Assembly (NCBI GenBank): GCA_014378285.1
Contig: JACMNZ010000516.1
Location: forward strand, 1 to 10,985
Source: Pseudopedobacter sp.
GTDB taxonomy: Bacteria; Bacteroidota; Bacteroidia; Sphingobacteriales; Sphingobacteriaceae
DNA: 10,985 nt
Direction: 5' to 3'
In this document: positions 1 to 6,773 of the stretch, piece after piece
How positions within the stretch are numbered: position 1 is the first letter of the stretch
Layout of the letters: each line of letters opens with the position of its first letter
Position numbers and translations under genes: made by a program
The notes under the pieces: model-generated
The model's database searches: none
What the model was told of the DNA's origin: nothing
What the model saw: the letters and a program-made list of their open reading frames with translations, nothing else

Positions 1-208
1 ATTTGCCACCGTTTTTTTGAGGTTGATTTTGATTGACTAAATGATAATTTCCTGCGCTGGTTGTGGCGCCATTATTAATAAAAAACAAACGCTATGATAC
101 AAATAAATAGTTTTTGTTTCTTATCAAGATTTTGATTGCAGGATTAATTGCTAAAATGATTATTTAAAAATGATATTTCTTAGTTTTATTCAAAATTTGA
201 TTTTTAAA
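1..208. other. Left flank, possible edge fragment of a minus-strand gene
   Basis: About the first 85 bases are richer in G+C than the rest of this flank and are open on the minus strand from roughly position 88 down to 1, reading ...INNGATTSAGNYHLVNQNQ..., which looks protein-like. There is no ATG in that frame; the nearest candidate start is TTG (88-86), preceded on the minus strand by tttatttg (complement of 100-107), a one-mismatch fit to the Bacteroidota -7 box. The three plus-strand frames all stop within the first 40 bases. I infer that a leftward gene may begin here, but a tail of a rightward gene is not excluded. Positions 90-208 are A+T-rich and show no clear element besides the leader of the next gene. 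Confidence 0.25.
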
Positions 209-727
209 ATGAAAAAAAGTTCACTATTTATTATTTTGTTTTTTTGTTTAGCAAACATCGCTTTAGCACAAACTAAAACAATTTGGATCGTTCGCCATGC
301 AGAAAAACAAATGGATGATATAAAAAACAGTAATCCTACTTTGTCTAAAATTGGACTAAACAGAGCAGAGGATTTAAGAAAATTATTAAAAGGAAAACGA
401 ATTGATTACTTATTTGCTACCCTTTATTTACGTACCCAACAAACAGTTTTACCATTATCAAAAGAAAGAAATATTACTATTCAAGATTATAAGACGAACG
501 ATAATACATTTATCGAAAAGCTAAATAATTTACCTGTTAACAATAATATCGTTATAGTTGGCCACTCAAATACAATTATCCCTTTAGCAAAAGAATTAGG
601 AGCAAAAATATTTTTTAACCAATTAAATGAAGACGATTATGACTTTATTATCAGATTAAAAGTAAAAGGAAAAAAAGTAAGAACTTCAATAAACCGGTAT
701 GGGCTAAAACATCACTCTTCAAAATAA
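209..727 (+). CDS. Exported SixA-like histidine phosphatase family protein
   Basis: This 172-residue protein belongs to the histidine phosphatase (phosphoglycerate mutase-like) superfamily. The N-terminal phospho-acceptor motif is IVRHAEK (Arg29, His30), a further arginine lies in YLRTQQT (Arg75), and the second catalytic histidine is in VGHSNT (His119). The domain is short, about 150 residues, as in SixA-type members. Residues 1-20 form a type I signal peptide: MKKSS, a hydrophobic core, then ALA before Gln21, so the mature protein is probably periplasmic. A longer reading from ATG 170 is possible, but it puts 13 extra residues before the lysine-rich signal-peptide start, so I chose ATG 209. 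No lipobox is visible. The gene stands alone and converges on the brkB-like gene. The substrate cannot be read from the sequence; broad phosphomonoesterase activity is only a family-level guess. Confidence 0.85.
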   Translation: MKKSSLFIILFFCLANIALAQTKTIWIVRHAEKQMDDIKNSNPTLSKIGLNRAEDLRKLLKGKRIDYLFATLYLRTQQTVLPLSKERNITIQDYKTNDNTFIEKLNNLPVNNNIVIVGHSNTIIPLAKELGAKIFFNQLNEDDYDFIIRLKVKGKKVRTSINRYGLKHHSSK

Positions 728-798
728 AAAACCTCAATTGACATAAAGTTACAATTATATATATTTTGGCTTTTACAGATAAAAATAAGAACAAAAAA

Positions 799-942
799 TA
801 CTTTCTTATGCTGCGTTTAAATACCGGATAAATTTATTGTTAACCACAAAAATTATCAATTTCATCAATTGTTTATTGATAATAACCTTTTCCCAATACA
901 GGTATTTTAGTGTGGTTAAAACGATTTAAGAAAAAGAAAGTA
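799..942. repeat. Cluster of inverted repeats in a convergent intergenic region
   Basis: Between two convergent genes lie three nested 9-bp perfect inverted repeats: tactttctt (799-807) with aagaaagta (934-942); ttaaccaca (840-848) with tgtggttaa (911-919); and attatcaat (852-860) with attgataat (875-883). A fourth pair, aaatacc (819-825) with ggtattt (901-907), crosses the second and could form only as a pseudoknot. The stems are A+T-rich with long loops and no classic U-tract, so a simple intrinsic terminator is not obvious. It may be a degenerate MITE-like element, a weak bidirectional terminator, or chance in A+T-rich DNA. Confidence 0.35.
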
Positions 943-958
943 ATTGCCAAAAATTAAA

Positions 959-1894
959 CTATTGATTCATATCAATATGTGCTTGGCCCAATTCTGTTTC
1001 TATAATTTTTAATGCAACGGCATGTCTGGATGGTTTAATCACGTCTCCTCTTACCTTAGCATAGGCCCAGGTAAATTCGGCACCAAAATAAAGAATAGCT
1101 GCAGAATAATAAACCCATACTGCAATTACAATAGTAGTTCCGGCGGCACCATAAATATCTCCAACTGCTGCATATTCTACGTATAAACCAATTAAATATT
1201 TCCCTAATAAAAACAACAAAGCAGTAAAAAAAGCGCCTGCTTTTACCTGTTTCCATGTAATTTCTACATCTGGTAATACTTTGTAAATAACTCCAAAAAG
1301 GCTCATTAAAACCACAAACGTTATCCCAAGGTTTATGATGTCAATAAAAACTAGTGTAAAATCTGGAAGAAATTTAATTAAAACGCTGCTAAAGGCGGCT
1401 ATAACGGTGTTTATTAATAAAGATACGATTAAGATAAAACCTAAACTTGCTATCATAGATAATGATAAAACGCGATTGATTATCAGTTTTAACCAACCTT
1501 TTTTAGGTACCGCTTTAACCCTCCAAATCATATTGATTGAATCTTGTATTTCAATAAAAATACCAGATGCGCCAATTATCAAAGTAATAACACCAATGGT
1601 AACGGCAACCGTACCTTTACCAGAGAGCGCTAATTTTTTTAATATATCTTGAATTTGTAAAGCTGCTTCACTACCAATCAAGTCATTAATTTGTCCAAAA
1701 ACTTTCCCTTGTAGTGCTTCCTGCCCATAAAAAATCCCGCCGATAGATATTAAAACAATCATCATTGGGGCTAAAGAAAAAATAGTGTAATAGGCTAAAG
1801 CTGCGCTCAATTTTAAACCTTTATCATCCATAAAAGAGCCAAAAGTTTCACTTAAAATTTTAAAGTAGTATTTTGAGGTCTTTTTTATATCCAT
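959..1894 (-). CDS. YihY/BrkB family inner-membrane protein
   Basis: This 311-residue integral membrane protein is of the YihY/virulence factor BrkB family (once mislabelled ribonuclease BN). The hallmark LSAALAYYTIFSLAPMM opens the first membrane segment (about residues 29-56). Further hydrophobic segments lie near 94-116, 142-170, 180-206, 218-240 and 249-278, giving six helices. The family signatures GASGIFIEIQDSINMIW (108-124) and YGAAGTTIVIAVWVYYSA (248-265), followed by ILYFGAEFTWAYA, are intact. The C-terminal tail from about 280 is hydrophilic. Molecular function is not established for the family; transport or envelope roles have been proposed. The start codon lies 4 nt after the stop of the upstream alanine dehydrogenase-like gene, so the two are probably co-transcribed and translationally coupled. 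Family assignment is secure, function unknown. Confidence 0.93.
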   Translation of the reverse strand: MDIKKTSKYYFKILSETFGSFMDDKGLKLSAALAYYTIFSLAPMMIVLISIGGIFYGQEALQGKVFGQINDLIGSEAALQIQDILKKLALSGKGTVAVTIGVITLIIGASGIFIEIQDSINMIWRVKAVPKKGWLKLIINRVLSLSMIASLGFILIVSLLINTVIAAFSSVLIKFLPDFTLVFIDIINLGITFVVLMSLFGVIYKVLPDVEITWKQVKAGAFFTALLFLLGKYLIGLYVEYAAVGDIYGAAGTTIVIAVWVYYSAAILYFGAEFTWAYAKVRGDVIKPSRHAVALKIIETELGQAHIDMNQ

Positions 1895-1898
1895 AAAA

Positions 1899-3125
1899 TT
1901 AGCGGTTACTCACTACTAATAAATTAAGGTCTTTATGTGGTAAATTAAATCTTTGGGCCAAATCTTTATTGGTCATGGCTCCTTGATAAAGATATACTGC
2001 ATTTCTTATGCCAGCTTTTTCCCAAATTAAGTTCATAATGCCACCCATTTCACCTATATCAATCAAAATAGGAGTAAAAATATTTGTTAATGCATACGTT
2101 GCAGTTCTACTTACCCTAGAAGCTATATTTGGTACACAATAATGGATGATTTCATGTTTCCTAAAAACCGGATTTTTATGATTAGTAACCTCAGAAGTTT
2201 CAAAACAACCACCTTGGTCTATACTCACATCTATTATCACAGAATCTGGTTTCATTTTAGTGACGGTTTCTTCAGTAACCATACAAGGGCTTCTCCCATG
2301 ATTTGCCCTAACTGCCCCAATTACTACATCACAGGTAATAAGTGCTTTTTCTAAAACTATTGGTTGCATTACAGAGGTGAAAACTTTGCAACCAATATTA
2401 TCCTGTAAACGTCTCAACCTAAATAAAGAAGTATCAAAAACTTTAACTTCTGCACCTAAAGCAATAGCCGTTCTAGCGGCATATTCGCCAACCGTACCGG
2501 CTCCTAAAATCACAATTTCTGTTGGAGGCACACCTGTAACACCGCCTAACATTAATCCTTTACCACCAAAAACATTACTCACATATTCAGCAGCAATCAA
2601 AACAGAAGTAGAGCCCACAATTTCGCTCATTGCCCTTACAACGGTTAAAATATTAAACTCGTCGCGTAAATATTCAAAAGCTAAGGCTGTAATTTTTTTG
2701 GACATTAAAGCCTGCACATAATCAGGTTTCATAGTTGACATTTGCAAAGTAGAGAACAAGATTTGGTTATGCTTCATCATTTCTACTTCTTCCATTGTGG
2801 GTGGCGCAATTTTTAGGATAATATCGGCCTGATAAACCTCATTTACATCGTAAACAATTTTAGCACCTTGCTCACTATATTTAATGTCTGCAAAATTAGA
2901 ACCCATGCCAGCTCCAGACTCAATCACTACTTTATGCCCATTGTTAACCAATAAAGCAACCGAAAGAGGTGTTAAAGCTATCCTGTTTTCTTGAAAAGAA
3001 GTCTCTTTAGGAATACCAATATACAAACTATTCTTTTTGGCTTTTGTAGGAGCTAAAGTTTCTTGTGTTTGCATCATCGCCAGTTTTGCAACCTCGGTAA
3101 AACCGCCCATCAATTTAGTGTCCAT
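1899..3125 (-). CDS. Alanine dehydrogenase/PntA-family oxidoreductase, atypical active site
   Basis: This 408-residue protein has the two-domain fold of alanine dehydrogenase and transhydrogenase subunit PntAA. The N-terminal signature IGIPKETSFQENRIALTP (36-53) is intact, including the substrate-binding Arg48. The NAD-binding loop is VILGAGTVGEYAA (205-217), with an acidic Asp231 at the end of the next strand suggesting NAD(H) rather than NADP(H). The IDQGGCFET block (302-310), with the Asp303 equivalent to Ald's catalytic Asp, is present. The Ald catalytic lysine (in KVKEP) aligns with Ala107 (LKIAPP), and the catalytic histidine (in TYLHLA) aligns with Gln128 (STLQMS). About 34 residues precede the usual family start. 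It is likely to be annotated as alanine dehydrogenase, but oxidative deamination of alanine is doubtful. It heads a two-gene unit with the BrkB-like protein; a repeat element lies just upstream. Confidence 0.85.
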   Translation of the reverse strand: MDTKLMGGFTEVAKLAMMQTQETLAPTKAKKNSLYIGIPKETSFQENRIALTPLSVALLVNNGHKVVIESGAGMGSNFADIKYSEQGAKIVYDVNEVYQADIILKIAPPTMEEVEMMKHNQILFSTLQMSTMKPDYVQALMSKKITALAFEYLRDEFNILTVVRAMSEIVGSTSVLIAAEYVSNVFGGKGLMLGGVTGVPPTEIVILGAGTVGEYAARTAIALGAEVKVFDTSLFRLRRLQDNIGCKVFTSVMQPIVLEKALITCDVVIGAVRANHGRSPCMVTEETVTKMKPDSVIIDVSIDQGGCFETSEVTNHKNPVFRKHEIIHYCVPNIASRVSRTATYALTNIFTPILIDIGEMGGIMNLIWEKAGIRNAVYLYQGAMTNKDLAQRFNLPHKDLNLLVVSNR

Positions 3126-3398
3126 TGTTATTTTTTAATTTTAAGAAAACAATTTTTTTTTAAACATTAAGGAATTAAAGAAAATCAAGACTTAAATATT
3201 TTCATACTGCCTTTATAAAATCTAACCCCTCAATTTTATAATTTGGGCGTTTATACACGCAATGCACTATATCTTTTTTTGCAATTTGCATCATGGCTAG
3301 AGCGAAAAAAGGATGTCGTTCCTGTCGTTAACGCAAAACCTATTTTATATTTTTGCTAACTCTATGAAAAACTTTACGCTCTCTCTGCTTAAAACTTC
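3126..3398. other. Spacer between tsaE and the alanine dehydrogenase-like gene
   Basis: This 273-bp gap separates two minus-strand units. It holds the repeat copy at 3238-3339 and A+T-rich flanks. I see no coding region, no tRNA, no clear TAnnTTTG box for the alanine dehydrogenase-like gene, and no strong terminator for tsaE other than whatever structure the repeat itself may provide. Confidence 0.6.
3238..3339 (+). repeat. Dispersed GGGCGTT...AACGC intergenic repeat, copy 1
   Basis: This ~102-bp non-coding element shares its ends and internal blocks with a second, inverted copy at 10783-10877. The left end ataatttgggcgttt (3238-3252) and right end tcgttaacgcaaaac (3325-3339) are each 15 of 15 identical between copies. 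An inner block atcttttt followed by gaaaaaaggatgtcgtt (3304-3320) is closely similar. GCGTT near the left end pairs with AACGC near the right end as short inverted repeats, and ctttttt/aaaaaag form an inner inverted pair. The segments between the blocks differ. I recall this type as common between genes in Pedobacter and relatives, but could not verify that here. No ORF is present. Confidence 0.75.
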
Positions 3399-3815
3399 TC
3401 ATTTAATGCTCAACTCAATCTCTCTATCAACCTCACTTAAAACCTTAATCTCTACTTTAACATAATGCTCTGGCAATAAATCAGCAATTTTTTCTGGCCA
3501 TTCTACAAAACAATAATTCCCAGAATAAAGATAATCCTCATAACCCATATCAAAGGCTTCATTTTGGTTTTTTAAACGATAAAAGTCAAAATGATAAATA
3601 CTTCCATTCTCTAGTTCATATTCATTAACTATAGAAAAAGTTGGGCTACTTGTATGATCTTTTGTGCCCAAAAGCTCGCATAATTTATTAATTAAAGTGG
3701 TTTTACCAGCACCCATACTTCCGTAAAAAAGAAATATCTTTTCTTCTTTAGCCTTTTGTAATATCTTTTTCGCTGCTGCTTCTAATTCGGCAAGTCCGGC
3801 AACTTCTACTTTCAT
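3399..3815 (-). CDS. tsaE: tRNA t6A biosynthesis ATPase TsaE
   Basis: TsaE is the small ATPase that works with TsaB, TsaC/TsaC2 and TsaD to install N6-threonylcarbamoyladenosine at position 37 of ANN-decoding tRNAs; it drives turnover of the TsaB-TsaD complex in the cytoplasm. The 138-residue length is normal for the family. Visible motifs in order are the Walker A loop GSMGAGKTT (32-40), the TSSPTFSIVNEY switch region (55-66), HFDFYRL (75-81), and the Walker B-like CFVEWPEKI (102-110). The gene follows porX with a 12-nt gap on the same strand, so it is probably expressed from the porX promoter. No other t6A gene is in the window. The minus-strand region after its stop carries the repeat element rather than a recognisable terminator. 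Confidence 0.95.
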   Translation of the reverse strand: MKVEVAGLAELEAAAKKILQKAKEEKIFLFYGSMGAGKTTLINKLCELLGTKDHTSSPTFSIVNEYELENGSIYHFDFYRLKNQNEAFDMGYEDYLYSGNYCFVEWPEKIADLLPEHYVKVEIKVLSEVDREIELSIK

Positions 3816-3827
3816 TCTATAAAAATA

Positions 3828-5381
3828 TTATTTGTTTTTATAGGTAACGATAGGAATGATCATTTCTTCCAAAGAAATTCCCCCATGCTGAAAAGTCTCG
3901 TTAAAATAATTCACAAACTGATTATAATTGTTTTGGTAAACAAAATAGGAATCTTCTTTCGCAAAAATATAACTAGAACTTACATGTAATTTGGGCAACA
4001 TGGCGTCAGCCGGATTTTTTACTAAAAACACATCTTTACTAACATAATTTAGGTTTTTACCTTGCTTATATCTTAAATTAGAATTTGTGTTTTTATCACC
4101 TATAACCTTACTGGGATGTTTAACCCTAATAGTTCCGTGATCTGTAGTGATAATCAGTCTAACTTTCTTTTGTGACAGTTTTTTAATCAAATCTAAAAGA
4201 GGAGAATGTTCAAACCAAGAAAGTGTTAAAGAACGGTACGCAGCATCATCATTTGCCAATTCTCTAATCATTTGCATATCCGTACGGGCATGAGAAAGCA
4301 TATCAACAAAATTGTACACAATAGCATTCAATTCGTTACCCATCAAGTTAGAGAGCGATTCATTTAAGTTTTTACCTTGATCTTGGTTTAATATTTTGTG
4401 GTAAGAAAACTTGGTGTCTTTTTTTACAGAACGTTTAATCTGGTCTTCTAAAAATTTCTCTTCAAATAAATTTTTACCTCCTTCATCCTCATCATTTTGC
4501 CACATTTCTGGAAAACGTTTTTCCATATCAGACGGCATCAATCCAGAAAATATCGCATTTCTTGAATATTGTGTTGCTGTAGGTAAAATACTAAAGTAAG
4601 TCTCCTCTTCTTCTAACCTAAAATATTCTGAAATTATTGGATTGATGATTTTCCATTGATCGTAGCGTAAATTATCAATCAAAATAAAAAATGTTGGTGT
4701 TTGCTCGCTAAGGTTTGGGAAAATTTTCTTCTTAAATAGTTGATGAGAAAGCATTGGGGCTTTATCTTGGTTTTTAATCCAATCTAAATAAGATTTTTCT
4801 ATAAATTTACAGAATTGGGCATTGGCTTCGGATTTTTGCATTGTTAAGATCTCATGCATTCCTGCATCTTCTAATTTCTCAAGCTCCAACTCCCAAAATA
4901 TTAATTTTTTATAAACGTCAACCCATTCTTGGTAGTTTAGGTTATCGTTTAAAATCATCCCTAAATTCCTGAAATCTTGCTGATAGGCCATTGATGTTTT
5001 TTCGCTTACCAATCTCTTATTATCGGTTAACTTCTTAATAGTCAACAAAATTTGCTTTGGATTAACAGGTTTAATCAAATAATCATCTATCTTAAAACCG
5101 ATAGCGTCCTCCATCAAATACTCTTCTTCGCTCTTGGTAATCATTACCACTGGCACATCCGGATTTATGGTTTTTATCTTGGTTAATGTTTCCAATCCCG
5201 TTAAACCGGGCATATTTTCATCTAAAAAAACAATATCAAAATCTTTAGTTTTAAATATGTCAAGGGCATCCCTTCCATTTGTTGCTGTATCAATTTGGTA
5301 ACCTTTTTCGTTAAGGAAAAGAATGTGTGGTTTTAAAAGGTCAATTTCATCATCGGCCCACAATATATTTGCTAATTGCAT
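3828..5381 (-). CDS. porX: PorX-type response regulator with PglZ phosphatase domain
   Basis: PorX is the response regulator of the PorX/PorY system that controls the type IX secretion system of Bacteroidota. Residues 1-118 form a CheY-like receiver: acidic pair Asp10-Asp11, phospho-acceptor Asp54 (VFLDEN), Thr82-Lys83 in MITKSEEE, and Lys104 in YLIKPVNP. A helical linker (about 120-225) leads to a C-terminal alkaline phosphatase-superfamily PglZ domain (about 228-517). Likely metal and catalytic residues are Asp236 (LIDNLRYD), Thr270 (PTATQYSRN), Asp360 and His364 (NFVDMLSHAR), Asp414-His415 (TTDHGT) and His499 (FQHGGISLEEM). The known protein hydrolyses cyclic and linear oligoadenylates in vitro; whether this one does is inference. 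There is no DNA-binding domain, and no PorY sensor kinase or secretion gene lies nearby. It heads a porX-tsaE unit divergent from the HD gene. Confidence 0.92.
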   Translation of the reverse strand: MQLANILWADDEIDLLKPHILFLNEKGYQIDTATNGRDALDIFKTKDFDIVFLDENMPGLTGLETLTKIKTINPDVPVVMITKSEEEYLMEDAIGFKIDDYLIKPVNPKQILLTIKKLTDNKRLVSEKTSMAYQQDFRNLGMILNDNLNYQEWVDVYKKLIFWELELEKLEDAGMHEILTMQKSEANAQFCKFIEKSYLDWIKNQDKAPMLSHQLFKKKIFPNLSEQTPTFFILIDNLRYDQWKIINPIISEYFRLEEEETYFSILPTATQYSRNAIFSGLMPSDMEKRFPEMWQNDEDEGGKNLFEEKFLEDQIKRSVKKDTKFSYHKILNQDQGKNLNESLSNLMGNELNAIVYNFVDMLSHARTDMQMIRELANDDAAYRSLTLSWFEHSPLLDLIKKLSQKKVRLIITTDHGTIRVKHPSKVIGDKNTNSNLRYKQGKNLNYVSKDVFLVKNPADAMLPKLHVSSSYIFAKEDSYFVYQNNYNQFVNYFNETFQHGGISLEEMIIPIVTYKNK

Positions 5382-5487
5382 ATAAAATTTTCTAATTGAA
5401 TGAATTTCTTTTTAATTTCTTAATATTTGCCAAGAATTAACTTGAGTGCTAAAATTAGCAATTTTTGTGCCTTATAATTTAATTGTA
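5382..5487. promoter_or_regulatory. Divergent intergenic region between porX and the HD gene
   Basis: This short A+T-rich region must hold the promoters of both divergent genes. On the plus strand two sites each match the -7 consensus TAnnTTTG at 7 of 8 positions: aatatttg (5422-5429) and aatttttg (5460-5467); the second sits about 20 nt before the preferred TTG start of the HD gene. On the minus strand taatttta (complement of 5450-5457) is a 7 of 8 match facing porX and would give a leader of about 65 nt. I see no convincing -33 partner for any of them, so these are candidates only. Confidence 0.3.
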
Positions 5488-6708
5488 TTGAATAAGAACA
5501 AAATAATAAATGATCCCGTTTACGGATTTATAAGTATTAAAACTCCTTTATTGTTTGATTTGATTGAGCATCCTTATTTTCAAAGACTAAGGTATATCAA
5601 GCAATTAGGGATGACTCATTTAGTTTATCCTGGAGCTTTACACACCCGTTTTCATCATGCTTTAGGTGCAATGCACTTAATGCAATTGGCTATAGAACAT
5701 TTGCAAAGCCGTGGGCATAAAATCACTAAAAAAGAAGAAGAGGCAGCCTGCATCGCAATTTTATTACATGATATTGGTCACGGACCTTTTTCTCATGCTT
5801 TAGAACATACCATTGTAAAGGGTGTTTCTCATGAAAATATCAGCAATATGCTGATGGATAATCTGAACAAAGAATTTAATGGAGCTTTAGATCTAGCTTT
5901 AGAAATATTTAACTGTAAATATCATAAAAACTTTCTCTGCCAACTTATATCAGGGCAACTTGATTTAGATAGATTGGATTATTTAAATAGAGATAGTTTT
6001 TTTAGCGGCGTAACCGAAGGAATGGTCAGCTCTGATCGGATTATAAAACTTTTGAACATCAAAGATAATAATATAGTAGTAGAGGAGAAAGGAATTTATT
6101 CTATAGAGAAGTTTCTTATAGCCCGTAGATTAATGTATTGGCAGGTTTATTTGCATAAAACAGTAATTGCTGCTGAGCAATTATTGGTAAAAATATTAGA
6201 AAGGGCAAGGCAGTTAGCACAAAGTGGAGAGCAATTATTTGCAACTCCGGCTTTAAAACATTTTCTTTATAATAATATTAACGGAGAAAACTTTTCTGAT
6301 AACCAAGATAACTTAAAATATTTTTCGTTGTTAGATGACCATGATGTAATGGCGGCTATAAAGGTTTGGCAAGATCACGATGATTTAATCCTAAAAACTT
6401 TATGTTTTAATTTAATAAATAGAAATCTTTATAAGGTTGAAATAACTAACAATTTACCTGATAAAGATAGGTTAAACCAATTAAAGGCTAATGTATTCAG
6501 TAAAATGAAGGTATCTAAAGAAGAAGTAAATTATTTTGTTTTTACAGGTACCGTAAATAATATGGCTTATAAAATCGGTAAAGGTAGCATCAATATTTTA
6601 ATGAAAAACGGCGATTTAAGTGATATAGTAGCGGTTTCTGATAATGCTAATTTAGAGGCATTATCTAAAACTGTTACTAAAAATATTCTTTGCTATGCAA
6701 GAACTTAA
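5488..6708 (+). CDS. HD-domain phosphohydrolase (dNTPase/SAMHD1-like, COG1078 type)
   Basis: This 406-residue protein is of the HD superfamily related to dNTP triphosphohydrolases. Metal-ligand motifs follow the SAMHD1 pattern: RFHHALG (His56/57), LLHDIGHGPFSHALEH (His94-Asp95), and LDLDRLDYLNRD (Asp161). The N-terminal INDPVYGFISI, HPYFQRLRYIKQLG and YPGALHTRFHH blocks are typical. It is expected to be a cytoplasmic, metal-dependent phosphohydrolase; nucleotide substrates are a family-level guess. There is no in-frame ATG before GMTHL, which lies beyond conserved sequence, so a non-ATG start is required. I prefer TTG 5488, giving MNKNKIINDPVYGF, which matches how I recall homologues beginning; GTG 5446 would add 14 residues. 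It lies upstream of the lpx operon on the same strand, with a 65-nt gap holding a separate promoter. Confidence 0.88.
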   Translation: MNKNKIINDPVYGFISIKTPLLFDLIEHPYFQRLRYIKQLGMTHLVYPGALHTRFHHALGAMHLMQLAIEHLQSRGHKITKKEEEAACIAILLHDIGHGPFSHALEHTIVKGVSHENISNMLMDNLNKEFNGALDLALEIFNCKYHKNFLCQLISGQLDLDRLDYLNRDSFFSGVTEGMVSSDRIIKLLNIKDNNIVVEEKGIYSIEKFLIARRLMYWQVYLHKTVIAAEQLLVKILERARQLAQSGEQLFATPALKHFLYNNINGENFSDNQDNLKYFSLLDDHDVMAAIKVWQDHDDLILKTLCFNLINRNLYKVEITNNLPDKDRLNQLKANVFSKMKVSKEEVNYFVFTGTVNNMAYKIGKGSINILMKNGDLSDIVAVSDNANLEALSKTVTKNILCYART

Positions 6709-6738
6709 ACGATTAAAATATTTATAATTTAATAACAA

Positions 6739-6769
6739 TTTGTTCATCTAATAATAACAATTAATTTTG
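6739..6769 (+). promoter_or_regulatory. Bacteroidota-type promoter of the lpx operon
   Basis: TTTG (6739-6742), a 19-nt spacer, then TAATTTTG (6762-6769) exactly match the -33 (TTTG) and -7 (TAnnTTTG) elements of the Bacteroidota primary sigma factor at the usual spacing. Only 4 nt separate the -7 box from the lpxD ATG (6774), so transcription should start at or within a few bases of the start codon. The operon therefore has its own promoter apart from the HD gene, and lpxD may be read from a leaderless mRNA. The match is seen directly; the start site is inferred. Confidence 0.7.
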
Positions 6770-6773
6770 GAAC

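Noticed and set aside
757..774. Plus-strand -7-like sequence tatatattttgg after the phosphatase gene
   Set aside because: The spacing inside the box is off by one and no plus-strand gene follows; all genes up to 5381 run the other way.
1335..1652. Plus-strand open frame of 105 codons inside the brkB-like gene
   Set aside because: It lies antisense to a gene with clear family motifs, and its translation is low-complexity and unlike any family I know.
2377..2721. Plus-strand open frame of 114 codons inside the alanine dehydrogenase-like gene
   Set aside because: It is antisense to the NAD-binding domain and has Pro/Thr/Lys-rich composition typical of a reverse-frame shadow.
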